A stretch of 64,000 bases of DNA from positions 1-64,000 of the forward strand of contig DATKBT010000111.1 of NCBI GenBank assembly GCA_035546295.1, written 5' to 3'. The stretch is from DATKBT01 sp035546295. Lineage in GTDB: Bacteria; Acidobacteriota; Thermoanaerobaculia; Multivoradales; Multivoraceae. Each line of letters starts with the position of its first letter. Positions within the stretch are counted from its first letter, which is position 1. A model generated the notes under the pieces. It was not told the origin of the DNA and made no database searches. It saw nothing but the letters and a program-made list of their open reading frames with translations. The translations under genes were made by a program, and so were the position numbers. Shown one piece after another: positions 41,703 to 50,697 of this stretch.

Positions 41703-43372
41703 GGCCGCGCCGCCGCCGGTCGTTGCCCAGCTCCCGGGCTCTCGGGCCGCGGTCCGTCGCGCTCTCCCAGCAGCGCGAGCGCCAGCCGGCGCGTCATTTC
41801 CTTCGCCGCCTCCTCGTCGAGGTGGTGGCGGTCGTAGCGGCCGTCGAGCGCGTAGAACTCGGGGTAGCGATCCGGGTCGTCGAAGCGCGCCAGGCGGTCG
41901 ATGATCCCCGCCTCGGCGGCGTGCACCAGGTTGGGCCGCCGCTCCGGGCGCGGAGAGAGCACGAAGACCAGCTCGACGTCGTGGCGGGCGGCGAGGCGCT
42001 CGAGCTCGGCGAAGCGCTCGAGCTCGTAGGGGTCGCGGAGCTCCCCCTCGGGGCTCGACCGGCGCAGGCGGGCGACCGTGCGCCGCCAATCGGCGACCTC
42101 CTCGTGGAGCTCCCGCCACCTGCGCTCGAGCCCCTCGCGATCGCTCTCGGTGCGCGGAGCGCGCCGGTCGGCGTCGAGCGACAGGAAGCCGCGGTTCTCG
42201 GGCTCGATCCAGCGCGCCGGCCGGTCGCCGACCTCGTCGAGCAGCGCGTCGATGCCGTCGAGCCCACGGCCGATCTGGCTGGCGCGCCACGCGAACAGCG
42301 CGAGACGGTCGAGGACCGCGAGCGCGGTCTCCGGCCACGGCGCGCCGGCGTCGAGGATCGCCGGGATCGCCCGCCGCAGCGTGCCGATGCCGTGCCAGCG
42401 GCGGACTCGTTGCGTCTCGCGGTTCTCCTCGCGGATGAACAGCGGCTCGGCTTCGGCCTCGACGATCAGTCGCTCGATCGCGCTCGAGCCCTCGAGCAGC
42501 CGCTCCGCCAGATGGAGCGTCTCGAGGATCCGCATGTCGGGCACGCCGAGGTTGAACGAGCTGGCTCGTCTTCCGTACTCGGCGAAGGTGGCGTCGAAGG
42601 TCGCGGGGTCGAGGTGGCGGTAGACACGGCTCGAGCCGAGGAAGATCGTGTCGATCTCGCCCGCGACGCGCGCGTACTGGCGGAGCTTCTCGCCGAGCAG
42701 GTCGCCGGTGGACTCCGGGAGGCGGCGCTCGAGCAGGGCGAGGACCGCCACGCCCGCGACGACCGAGAGCGCGATCGGCCCCGCCGCCGGCAGCACGTCG
42801 TGCCGTTTCAGCCCGAGCGTGATCAGGACCAGCGTCGCGAGGTTGAGCCCGAGGAAGAGCACGACCAGCGCCTTCGCCAGGGCGGGCGCGAGCTCGCGCG
42901 GACGCACCACCCGGTAGCGGCGGCCGTTGGTCCGCGGATCGCTGTCGTCCGACGAACCGAACAGGACGAAGAGCTCGCTCACCCCTGGAGCCCCGGGGCG
43001 CGAGACCACGGTGTAGGTCCCCGCGCCCCGCTCGCGGACCTCGCGGCCGCTAGGAACACGCTCGAGCTCGCGACCGTCCTCCAGCACGCGCGTCCAGCCC
43101 GACGCCCACCGATCGGTCTGCGGGGATGGCTCGAGGTCGGCGCGATAGGCGCGCGCGCCGGCCGGCGACGGGTCCTCGAGCCGCACGGTCTCGTGGAGCA
43201 GCGGCTCCTCGTGTGCAAGGTGCCGGAGGATCGCCGGCGCCGCCGCCCAGGCCGCAACGCTCAGCAGCGCGAGGATCAGCAGCAGCCAGCCGCGCGGCCA
43301 TGGCGCGGTCTCCGCCGACGCCGGGACGGGTGAAATCGTCTCGCCGCGCGGCGGTTCGAGGGTCGGGGTCAC
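41699..43372 (-). CDS. SGNH/DUF1574-like membrane-anchored protein, MBOAT partner
   Basis: A 557-aa protein with an N-terminal TM helix (about 25-50), a periplasmic domain to about 170, two more TM helices, then a large C-terminal domain. The latter has DTIFLGSSRVYRHLDPATF (GSSR-type block I of SGNH/DUF1574-like proteins) and ends with DGRYDRHHLDEEAAKEMTRRL, the Asp-x-x-His pattern of block V. With the coupled MBOAT gene it would transfer the acyl group to its acceptor. The GTG start at 43372 is chosen since the region upstream (about 43400-43500) is repetitive; an in-frame ATG at 43471 is possible. Function of the middle domain is unknown. Confidence 0.78.
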   Translation of the reverse strand: MTPTLEPPRGETISPVPASAETAPWPRGWLLLILALLSVAAWAAAPAILRHLAHEEPLLHETVRLEDPSPAGARAYRADLEPSPQTDRWASGWTRVLEDGRELERVPSGREVRERGAGTYTVVSRPGAPGVSELFVLFGSSDDSDPRTNGRRYRVVRPRELAPALAKALVVLFLGLNLATLVLITLGLKRHDVLPAAGPIALSVVAGVAVLALLERRLPESTGDLLGEKLRQYARVAGEIDTIFLGSSRVYRHLDPATFDATFAEYGRRASSFNLGVPDMRILETLHLAERLLEGSSAIERLIVEAEAEPLFIREENRETQRVRRWHGIGTLRRAIPAILDAGAPWPETALAVLDRLALFAWRASQIGRGLDGIDALLDEVGDRPARWIEPENRGFLSLDADRRAPRTESDREGLERRWRELHEEVADWRRTVARLRRSSPEGELRDPYELERFAELERLAARHDVELVFVLSPRPERRPNLVHAAEAGIIDRLARFDDPDRYPEFYALDGRYDRHHLDEEAAKEMTRRLALALLGERDGPRPESPGAGQRPAAARP

Positions 43373-43504
43373 CGCCAAGCCCCGACGACGACGTGGACGC
43401 GGATCCTGCTCGAGGGATTCACCCGATCTCCATCCTCGATTGCCCGTCCTCGATCGCCCCTGTTCGATCAATCGCCCCCGATCCAGCGATCTCCGACCAC
43501 CAGG

Positions 43505-45151
43505 TCACCCGATCTTGACCACCGGCACCGTCCGCCGCTCGGTGAGGTCGGCGTAGAAGTCGTTGCCCTTGTCGTCGATCACGATGAACGCCGGGAAGTC
43601 CTCGACCTCGATCCGCCAGATCGCCTCCATCCCGAGGTCCTCGAACTCCTGGACCTCGACCTTCTTGATCGAGTGGTCGGCGAGACGAGCCGCCGGCCCG
43701 CCGATCGATCCGAGATAGAAGCCCCCGTGCTTCTTGCATGCGTCGCGCACCTGGCGCGAACGGTTGCCCTTGGCCAGCATGACCATCGAGCCGCCCCGGC
43801 TCTGGAAGAGGTCGACGTAGGAGTCCATGCGCCCCGCCGTGGTCGGCCCGAACGACCCCGACGCTCTCCCGGTCGGACGCTTGGCGGGGCCGGCGTAGTA
43901 GACCATGTGGTCCTTCATGTACTGCGGCAGGTCCTTGCCGCGAACGAGCGCCTCCTTGAGGCGCGCGTGCGCGATGTCGCGCGCCACCATCAACGGTCCG
44001 CTGAGCGACAGCCGCGTCGCCACCGGGTACCTCGAGAGCTTGGCCAGGATCTCCTTCATCGGGCGGTTGAGGTCGACACGCACCACCTCGGCCCCCAGCT
44101 CGTCGGGGGTGACCTCGGGCAGGTACTGCGCGGGGTTGGTCTCGAGCTGCTCGAGGAAGGCCCCGTCGCGCGTGATCCTGGCCAGGATCTGGCGATCTGC
44201 CGAGCACGAGACGCCGAGGCCGACCGGGCACGAGGCGCCGTGGCGCGGCAGCCGGATGACGCGCACGTCGTGCGCGAAGTACTTGCCCCCGAACTGCGCG
44301 CCGATTCCGATCTTCGTGCACAGGTCCAAGATCCGCTGCTCCCACTCGAGGTCGCGGAAGGCGCGCCCGAGCTCGTTGCCCTCAGTCGGCAGGTGGTCGA
44401 GGTAGCGCGCGCTCGCGAGCTTGACCGTCTTGAGCGTGTGCTCGGCCGAGGTGCCGCCGACCACCAGCGCCAGGTGGTAAGGGGGGCAGGCCGAGGTCCC
44501 GAGCGACTTGATCTTCTCCTCGCAGAAACGCATCAGCGACTCCTCGTTGAGCAGCGCCTTGGTCTCCTGGTAGAGGAACGTCTTGTTCGCCGAGCCGCCC
44601 CCTTTCGCCACGAACAGCAGCTCGTAGTGATCGCCCGGCTCGGAGTAGATCTCGATCTGGGCTGGCAGGTTGGTGCCGGTGTTCTTCTCCTTGAACATGT
44701 CGAGCGGCGCGAGCTGCGAATAGCGCAGGTTGCGCTCCTGGTAGGCGGCGAAGATGCCGCGGGTGAGCGCCTCGGCGTCGTCGGCGCCGGTGAGCACGCT
44801 CTCCCCCTTGTGCCCCATGACGATCGCGGTGCCGGTGTCCTGGCAGCTCGGCAGCTCGCGGTTCGAGGCGATGTTGGCGTTGATCAGGAGCTCCATCGCC
44901 ACGAAGCGGTCGTTGGCCGAGGACTCCGGGTCGTCGAGGATCTTGCGGAGCTGCTGCAGGTGACCGGGACGCAGCAGGTGCGAGACGTCGTCGAGCGCCG
45001 CCTTGGCGACCGTGCTCAAGACCGCGGGCTCGACACGCAGGAACTCGCGCCCGCCGAGCTCGACGACCGAGACGCCGTCGTCGGTCAGCTTCCGGTAGGG
45101 GGTATCGTCGGCACCCAGCTCGAACAGCGGCTGATGGCGGAACTCGGTCAT
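43505..45151 (-). CDS. fumA: fumarate hydratase, class I (4Fe-4S)
   Basis: A 548-aa, single-chain class I fumarase, the same length as E. coli FumA. The three iron-sulfur cysteines are in PSCQDTGTAIV, GTSACPPYHLALVVGG and GLGVSCSADRQILA. The C-terminal half carries GPLMVARDIAHARLKEAL, KDHMVYYAGPAKRPTGRAS and SFGPTTAGRMDSYVD, which bind the substrate. It interconverts fumarate and malate in the TCA cycle; its cluster is sensitive to oxygen and superoxide. The ATG at 45149-45151 follows AGAGGGGATC. No TCA-cycle neighbour is in the window. Confidence 0.96.
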   Translation of the reverse strand: MTEFRHQPLFELGADDTPYRKLTDDGVSVVELGGREFLRVEPAVLSTVAKAALDDVSHLLRPGHLQQLRKILDDPESSANDRFVAMELLINANIASNRELPSCQDTGTAIVMGHKGESVLTGADDAEALTRGIFAAYQERNLRYSQLAPLDMFKEKNTGTNLPAQIEIYSEPGDHYELLFVAKGGGSANKTFLYQETKALLNEESLMRFCEEKIKSLGTSACPPYHLALVVGGTSAEHTLKTVKLASARYLDHLPTEGNELGRAFRDLEWEQRILDLCTKIGIGAQFGGKYFAHDVRVIRLPRHGASCPVGLGVSCSADRQILARITRDGAFLEQLETNPAQYLPEVTPDELGAEVVRVDLNRPMKEILAKLSRYPVATRLSLSGPLMVARDIAHARLKEALVRGKDLPQYMKDHMVYYAGPAKRPTGRASGSFGPTTAGRMDSYVDLFQSRGGSMVMLAKGNRSRQVRDACKKHGGFYLGSIGGPAARLADHSIKKVEVQEFEDLGMEAIWRIEVEDFPAFIVIDDKGNDFYADLTERRTVPVVKIG

Positions 45152-45497
45152 CGCGATGGGATCCCCTCTGAGCAGCGTTCGACCGAAAGTCTAGCCGGGA
45201 GAGGAGCTCCGTCCCCGCCGCCACCCGGCCATAGGGGCGCCGGTCTTCGGTCGCCACGGTTCCCGCCAAAGCGAGCCGGCCTCGGAAGGCGGCGGTCCCG
45301 GCAGCGCGAGCCGGCCGCCGAACGGGAGCGGTCGCAGCCAACGGGAGCGTCGACTGGCTCTTCTGGGTCTGGATCCCGCCTCTCTCACCGACAGCTCACA
45401 TCACGCTCACCTCCCGGTGAGGACTTCCGCCGCGCCACCCAGCGAACCTCCCCTGCGTCGTCCTCTCCACCCCGTGATGAGAGCGCTGAGCGGCAAC
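45152..45497. other. 346-bp divergent intergenic region
   Basis: It contains the upstream region of fumarase (minus) and of the beta-rich protein (plus). Two imperfect copies of AGCGAGCCGGC-type words lie at about 45268-45320. No promoter can be placed with confidence and no gene is supported. Confidence 0.4.
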
Positions 45498-47141
45498 ATG
45501 TCATCCACCGGATCGCTGATCATGACGAAAGTCGCCATCGCCGGCGGCGCGTTGCTCGCCACCGTGCTCGTCCTCTTCGCATTCGCCGCCGGCCATCGGG
45601 CCCTCGAGCAGGCTCTTCAGGAGGCGGGCGAGCAGGAGGTCGACCGCTTCGAGGCGAGCTCGCCCGCGATCATGAGCTCGGCCTCGGCGGTGGAGGCGGA
45701 GGCCCATCAGGGCTTCCTCTACGGCCGCGTCACCACCGACGAGGGTGTCACCTACGAGGGCCGGCTACGTTTCGGGGGCGGCGAGGAGGGGTTCTGGGGC
45801 GACTACTTCAACGGCTTCAAGGACGAGAATCCGTGGATCGCCCACGTGCCGCCGGCGCGGCTGAAGGAACGCCGCACGATCCAGATCCTCGGAATCGAGA
45901 TCGCCCACCGGGAGCGCCAGATCCACCTCGGCCGGCCCTTCATGGCGCGCTTCGGTGACATCTCGCGCATAGAGCGGCGCGGCCGCGACCTGTTGGTGAC
46001 TCTCAAGAGCGGGACCCTGGTGGAGCTCGACCGTTTCGCCGCCGACGACTTCGCCGACGGCGTGCGGATCTGGGACGACAGGCGTGGCGTCGTCGACCTC
46101 GAGGAACGGCGGATGCGCACCATCGAGCTCCTCCCCACCGCCCGGCTGGGCGCCGTCCCCGACCGGCTGCACGGGACGGTGCGCACGCGGCAGGGGGACT
46201 TCACCGGCTTCGTCCAGTGGGACCGGGAGGAGTGCATGGGCACCGACGAGCTCGATGGCCGCACCGCCGACGGTGAGCTCAGCGTGCGTTTCGACGCCAT
46301 CCGCTCGATCGCGCGCAACTCGACGGACAGCTCCCTGGTGACGCTGCTCGACGGCCGTGAGGTCGTGCTCTCCGACACGAACGACGTCGGCCACGGCAAC
46401 CGCGGGCTCTACGTCGACGACCGCCGCTACGGCCGGGTGCTGATCTCCTGGGACGCCTTCGTGCGCGTCGACTTCAGCCCCGACGCCAGTGGCGGCCCCG
46501 CCTACGGAGACTTCCCGCCGGGGGACTGGCTCACGGGCAGCGTCGTCACCCGCGCCGGCCGCCGCCTCGCCGGCCGACTGGTCTACGACCTCGACGAGAG
46601 CGAGACGACCGAGACGCTCGACGCCCCCTGGCGCGGCGTGGACTACACCATCCCCTTCGGGCTGGTCGCCTCGATCGTGTTGGCCGACCGCGAAGAGCGC
46701 GGCGCGCAGCACGCCAAGGTGAGCCTCCACAGCGGCGAGGAGCTGCAGCTCGAGCGCGCCGGCGATCTCGGCGCGAGGAATGCCGGTCTGCTCGTCTTCG
46801 TCGACGACGATGAACGTCCCGAGCACGTGCCCTGGTCCGACGTCCAGAAGGTCGACTTCGACCGACCGCCGGCGATGTACCCGCCTCCAAGTTCCGAAGT
46901 GCCCGTGGCACGTCCCCTGCAGGCCGGCCTGCATCTCGGCCTTCGGCCCTTGCGGTGGACTGCAAGTACGCCTCGGCTGCATGGGCTCACGCTGCTGCAG
47001 CCTGCGCCACGTTCTCGGTGGCCTCAACCACCCCCCTCGATCTTCTCGATCGCGTCCTCCGCCGCCTGCGTCACCGACCAGCTCTCGCGGGTGATCGCGT
47101 GGCGCAACGCCGGCACCGCGGAGGCGGCGGCGGGGCCGTAG
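45498..47141 (+). CDS. beta-rich envelope protein of unknown function, tail replaced by repeat-derived sequence
   Basis: A 547-aa reading frame with an N-terminal TM segment (AIAGGALLATVLVLFAFAAG), followed by beta-rich repeats with the pattern VRTRxGDFTGFxxWDxxE, LDGRTADGELSVRFDAIRSI and VTLLDGREVVLSDTNDVG; another unit covers SVVTRAGRRLAGRLVYDLDE. I recognise no named family, but the repeats look like periplasmic beta-sandwich or barrel units. The natural end seems to be at WSDVQKVDFDRPPAMYP, residue about 460. After that the frame runs through a GC-rich insertion (about 46898-47023) and into the antisense of the HEAT gene, stopping at 47141. ATGs at 45498 and 45522 are both possible. Confidence 0.65.
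   Translation: MSSTGSLIMTKVAIAGGALLATVLVLFAFAAGHRALEQALQEAGEQEVDRFEASSPAIMSSASAVEAEAHQGFLYGRVTTDEGVTYEGRLRFGGGEEGFWGDYFNGFKDENPWIAHVPPARLKERRTIQILGIEIAHRERQIHLGRPFMARFGDISRIERRGRDLLVTLKSGTLVELDRFAADDFADGVRIWDDRRGVVDLEERRMRTIELLPTARLGAVPDRLHGTVRTRQGDFTGFVQWDREECMGTDELDGRTADGELSVRFDAIRSIARNSTDSSLVTLLDGREVVLSDTNDVGHGNRGLYVDDRRYGRVLISWDAFVRVDFSPDASGGPAYGDFPPGDWLTGSVVTRAGRRLAGRLVYDLDESETTETLDAPWRGVDYTIPFGLVASIVLADREERGAQHAKVSLHSGEELQLERAGDLGARNAGLLVFVDDDERPEHVPWSDVQKVDFDRPPAMYPPPSSEVPVARPLQAGLHLGLRPLRWTASTPRLHGLTLLQPAPRSRWPQPPPSIFSIASSAACVTDQLSRVIAWRNAGTAEAAAGP
46898..47023. repeat. GC-rich intergenic element-like segment at a gene end
   Basis: This 126-bp stretch separates the last family-like residues of the beta-rich protein from the HEAT gene stop. 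It starts with TGCCCGTGGCA, a short palindrome sharing CCCGTGG with the element ends elsewhere, and is rich in GCAGGC/CTGCAGC words. There is no clear copy elsewhere in the window, so repeat status is tentative. Confidence 0.4.
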
Positions 47142-48175
47142 CTGCCGAGGATCTCGGCGGCGCGGGTGACCGCGTCCTCGTTCTTGCTCTCGCGCAACAT
47201 CGCCGCGAGCAGCTCGATGACCCGCTCGTCCGGGCCGAGCGTCTCGAGCAGGTTCCCGGCCTCGTACTGAACGGTCCAGTTGTCGTCGACCAGGAGCTTG
47301 GCCAGGATCGGGGCGGCGTCGCGGGCGTCCTCGCCGAGCGTGCCCAGGATGCGGACCGCCTCCTCGCGGCGTTCGTCGACGCCGGAGTCGAGCTCGGTGA
47401 GCAGCGCGGGCACGACCTCGGGACCGCCGGCCGCGAGCGCGTCGGCGGCAAGGCTGCGCAGCGTCCAGTCCTCGGAGGAGAGCGCGGCGACCAGCTCGTC
47501 GGCGGCGAGCGCGCTGAGCGCTGGGAGCCGCGCCAGGGTGCGCGCCGCCTCGAGGCGCATCTCGTTGCGCGAGTAGGAGTCGTCGTCGGGGTCCGGCCCG
47601 AGCAGCTCGATCAACAGCGGCGCGGCTGGTGTCGCGGCGTCGCCGAGGTCGGCGATGGCCATCAGGCCGTAGCGCTTGTCGTGCTCGTCGGGGCGCTCTC
47701 GGATCCAGCGCTCGATGGTGGGCAGGGCCGGAGCGGCCTCTTCTCCGAAGCGGCCGATGACGAAGAGGGCGCTCGAGCCGCGATGCACGGGGTCACCGAA
47801 GCTCGGCTCGATTCCCTCCTCGATCAGCCGGGTGAGGACGGGCACCGCTCGCTCGGCGTCGAGGCTCGCAGCGATGCCGTCGCCGAGGTTGACGAGCGCG
47901 CTCAGGGCGCTGCCGGCACAGCCGTGGCCGCTCTCGATCAGCTCGAAGATCGCGGGCGCGAGCTGGGCGGCCTGCTCCTTGTACTCGTCGGCGACGTTGC
48001 CGGCCTCCATGCAGCGGGTCGAGTCACCGCTGCGCAGCTCGGCGACGAGGTCGACCTGCTGAGCGCTCGCCGGCGACAGGGCGGCGGCCGCGCTCAGCGC
48101 CAGGGCGCTCACCGCCCATGACGTCGTCCTGCCCGCGGTTCGTGCTCGTCTCGAAGTCCAGACCCTCTCGCCCAT
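47024..48175 (-). CDS. secreted HEAT-repeat protein
   Basis: A 383-aa protein with a signal peptide (about residues 1-40, ending SPASAQ). The rest is built of HEAT or PBS-lyase-like helical repeats of about 35-40 residues, with the pattern AAPALPTIERWI, ATPAAPLLIELLG, DWTLRSLAADALAAGG, VVPALLTELDSG, REEAVRILGTLGEDARDAAP and AAEILGSYGPAAASAVPAL. Such repeats bind other proteins; no catalytic motif is present. Two Cys near residues 56 and 89 may pair in the periplasm. The ATG at 48173-48175 has AGGAGGAGGG upstream. Its 3' end overlaps the read-through frame of the convergent gene. Confidence 0.88.
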   Translation of the reverse strand: MGERVWTSRRARTAGRTTSWAVSALALSAAAALSPASAQQVDLVAELRSGDSTRCMEAGNVADEYKEQAAQLAPAIFELIESGHGCAGSALSALVNLGDGIAASLDAERAVPVLTRLIEEGIEPSFGDPVHRGSSALFVIGRFGEEAAPALPTIERWIRERPDEHDKRYGLMAIADLGDAATPAAPLLIELLGPDPDDDSYSRNEMRLEAARTLARLPALSALAADELVAALSSEDWTLRSLAADALAAGGPEVVPALLTELDSGVDERREEAVRILGTLGEDARDAAPILAKLLVDDNWTVQYEAGNLLETLGPDERVIELLAAMLRESKNEDAVTRAAEILGSYGPAAASAVPALRHAITRESWSVTQAAEDAIEKIEGGG

Positions 48176-48539
48176 GAGACCCTCCTCCTTATTGATGCTC
48201 GTCATTGCTGCTCGTCATTGCTGCTCGTCGGCGGTCACTTGATTCGTCAGCTTCTGGTCGACCTTCCCGTCGACTCCGCCGATCGCGTCATCGGCGTTCG
48301 ATCGCCGGCGGCCGTCGTTCGATCGCCGGCGGCGACACCGTCTCTCCGCGTCCGGGGCCGCTGTCCGTCCGGCGACGGCGCCTCCCGGCCGCCCTCCCTC
48401 CCGAGCCGGCTCCTGGCAGCAACTCACAGACACACACTGTGGAACGCTGCCGCTCGGGAGAAGCGCACGGATGCCGTCCTCGCCGTGCTACGGTGATCGG
48501 CTCTGTCCGCGCGGTGTGCCCGCGCGGCCACCCGACGCG
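48176..48539. repeat. 364-bp divergent intergenic region with two tandem repeats
   Basis: Two short tandem arrays lie here: a 13-bp unit (CTCGTCATTGCTG) twice plus a partial copy at 48198-48230, and an 18-bp word (CGTTCGATCGCCGGCGGC) at 48295-48312 and 48316-48333. The SD of the HEAT gene lies at its left edge. No gene is supported; promoters of the HEAT gene and of the histidine kinase must lie here. Confidence 0.55.
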
Positions 48540-49883
48540 ATGCCCTCCTCACCCGACGGCTCGACGAGCGCGACCCCGCCGCAGATCCTCGCACTTCCGG
48601 AGGGCTCTCGGAAGGATGCCGAGAAGGACCCGGCGAAGAGCCCCGCCGCCCCTCGGCTCGGTCTGCTCCTCGCGCTGTGGACGGCGGTGGGTCTCCTCTA
48701 CTGGGTGCAGACCTACCATTCGGTCTCGGCGCGCGCCGAGGGGTACGGCTGGCGAGAGGCCTTCGGGGACACCTGGCCGACCTGGGCGATCTGGCTGGCG
48801 CTGGCGCCGCTGATCGCGCTGGCCGATCGGCGCGCGCTGATGCGGCGCCCGCTGGTCCAGCGGCTCGTCGGCCACGCGCTGCTCAGCGTGCCGGTGACCG
48901 GGATCTACGTGGCGGCGTCCCTGGGGCTGGATCGAGTGCGCTTCGAGCGCTCGACGGCGAGTTGGGGCCAGGAGCTGGCCGACCGCTTCCAGTGGCACCT
49001 CACCAACTACTGGGTGCTCGCCGGACTGCTGATCCTGCTCTCGCTCGATCGCACGGTCGCACGCCAGCGCGCCGAGGTCGCCGAGCTCGGCCGCCGGCTG
49101 GCCGAGGCGCGGCTGCGCTCGCTCACCCAGCAGGTGCGACCGCACTTCCTGTTCAACAGCCTGAACACGGTGGCGGCGGTGCTCGAGCGCGAGCCGGCGA
49201 GGGCGCGGCGGCTGCTCGCCGAGCTCGGCGAGAACCTCCGCTTCACGCTCGAGCGCACCGGCGAGGCCGGGGTCGACCTGATCCCCTGCTCCGAGGAGCT
49301 GGCGCTGGTGGAGCGGACGCTGGCGCTCGAGCAGGCGCGCCTGGGCGAGCGGCTGGTGCTGGAGCGCGACGTCGACGGCGATCCCGCGGTCGTCGCCGTT
49401 CCCCCCTTCTCGATCCAGGTCCTGGTGGAGAACGCGATCCGCCACGCGGTCGAGCCTCGGGTCGAGCCGACCCGCGTCGCGCTCTCGGTCGTCGCCGGCA
49501 GGGAGCGAGTGCGCATCGAGGTGAGCGACGACGGCCCGGGTCTCGCCGAGAGCGACGAGGACAAGGACGAGGACAAGGACGAGGGCAAGGACGAGGACGA
49601 GGACGACGGCGAGGACGAGGCTGAGGGGGAGGGCGGGGGCGACTCGGCCGGCTGCGGGATCGGCCTGGAGAACCTCCGCCGGCGACTCGACGCGTTGTTC
49701 GGCGACCAGGCGAGCCTGTCGGTGGGGCCAGGGGCCGGCGGCGCCGGCGTGCGGGCGGTGCTGGACCTGCCGGCGGTGGCAACGGAGGGGCGCTTCGACG
49801 GGCGCCGGAGCCCGCCGGCGGCCGGCGGGGTCGAGCCCGGCGCGAGCACGTCGAGAACGGTGGAGGGCGCTCGTGGCTCGTGA
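48540..49883 (+). CDS. LytS/YehU-type sensor histidine kinase
   Basis: A 447-aa membrane kinase with four TM helices in the N-terminal half (about 40-57, 82-97, 110-130, 155-170). The phosphoacceptor is H202 in QVRPHFLFNSLNTVAAVLE, the His_kinase (LytS/YehU) signature. The ATPase domain has LVENAIRHAVEP (N box), VSDDGPGLAES (G1) and GIGLENLRRRLDALFG (G2). Between G1 and G2 is an odd insert of about 30 residues, almost all Asp, Glu, Lys or Gly, from a DNA tandem repeat (49552-49640); related kinases have 5-10 residues here. The ATG at 48540 is the most fitting start, though no SD is evident. It overlaps the response-regulator gene by 11 bp. Confidence 0.9.
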   Translation: MPSSPDGSTSATPPQILALPEGSRKDAEKDPAKSPAAPRLGLLLALWTAVGLLYWVQTYHSVSARAEGYGWREAFGDTWPTWAIWLALAPLIALADRRALMRRPLVQRLVGHALLSVPVTGIYVAASLGLDRVRFERSTASWGQELADRFQWHLTNYWVLAGLLILLSLDRTVARQRAEVAELGRRLAEARLRSLTQQVRPHFLFNSLNTVAAVLEREPARARRLLAELGENLRFTLERTGEAGVDLIPCSEELALVERTLALEQARLGERLVLERDVDGDPAVVAVPPFSIQVLVENAIRHAVEPRVEPTRVALSVVAGRERVRIEVSDDGPGLAESDEDKDEDKDEGKDEDEDDGEDEAEGEGGGDSAGCGIGLENLRRRLDALFGDQASLSVGPGAGGAGVRAVLDLPAVATEGRFDGRRSPPAAGGVEPGASTSRTVEGARGS

Positions 49884-50697
49884 GCCGATCCGCGCCCTGG
49901 TGATCGACGACGAGCCGCCGGCGCGCCAGCGGATCGTCGACCTGCTCGCCCGCGTCGAAGACGTCGAAGTCGCCGGCGAGTGCGGCGACGGGCGCACCGC
50001 GGTGTCGCGGATCGAGGAGCTGCGTCCGGACCTGCTGTTCCTCGACGTCCAGATGCCGCAGCTCGACGGCTTCGGGGTGCTCGAGCAGGTGGCGCCCGAA
50101 GCTCGTCCGACGACGGTCTTCGTCACCGCGTACGACCGCTACGCGCTGCGCGCGTTCGAGGAGCACGCGCTGGACTACCTGCTCAAGCCCTTCAGCGACG
50201 AGCGCTTCGTCGAGACCCTCGAGCGGGCTCGCCGATGGGTCGAGCGCGGCCGCAGCGCCGAGCGGCTCGACGGCCTCCTGCGCGCTCTGGGTCACGGGCT
50301 GGGGCACGGCGACCTGGGTCACGGCGACGCTCCGGCGACGACGGCATGGAGCCCCGCGGACCGGCTCGACCACCTGGTGGCGAAGCGCCGCGGGTCGGTC
50401 ACGCTGGTGCCCGCCGACGAGGTCGACTGGCTCGAGGGCGCCGGCACGTACACGCGCGTGCACGCCGGCGAGCGCCGCTTCCTCTATCGCGAGACGATCG
50501 GACGGCTGTGCGAGCGCCTCGATCCGCGCCGGTTCGTGAGGATCCACCGCTCGACGGTGGTGCGCGTCGATCGCATCGAGCGGCTCGAGCCGCGCTCGCA
50601 CGGCGAGTTCGACGTGGTGCTCTTCGACGGCACGCGCCGCCGACTGAGCCGCAGCTATCGACGGCACGTCGAGGACCGTCTCGGCCAGCGGCTGTGA
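49873..50697 (+). CDS. LytTR-family response regulator
   Basis: A 274-aa regulator with a receiver domain (about 5-120) and a LytTR DNA-binding domain (about 165-270). The phosphoacceptor is D58 in DLLFLDVQMPQLDGFG; the conserved Thr/Ala and Lys lie in FVTAYDRYALRAF and YLLKPFSDE. The LytTR part shows HLVAKRRGSVTLVPADEVDWLEGAGTYTRVH, FVRIHRSTVVRVDRI and RRRLSRSYRR. The linker contains a small Gly-His repeat (GHGLGHGDLGHGD). It starts with GTG at 49873, inside the kinase gene, so both come from one mRNA. It probably binds paired direct repeats near its target genes; none could be placed here. Confidence 0.93.
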   Translation: MAREPIRALVIDDEPPARQRIVDLLARVEDVEVAGECGDGRTAVSRIEELRPDLLFLDVQMPQLDGFGVLEQVAPEARPTTVFVTAYDRYALRAFEEHALDYLLKPFSDERFVETLERARRWVERGRSAERLDGLLRALGHGLGHGDLGHGDAPATTAWSPADRLDHLVAKRRGSVTLVPADEVDWLEGAGTYTRVHAGERRFLYRETIGRLCERLDPRRFVRIHRSTVVRVDRIERLEPRSHGEFDVVLFDGTRRRLSRSYRRHVEDRLGQRL

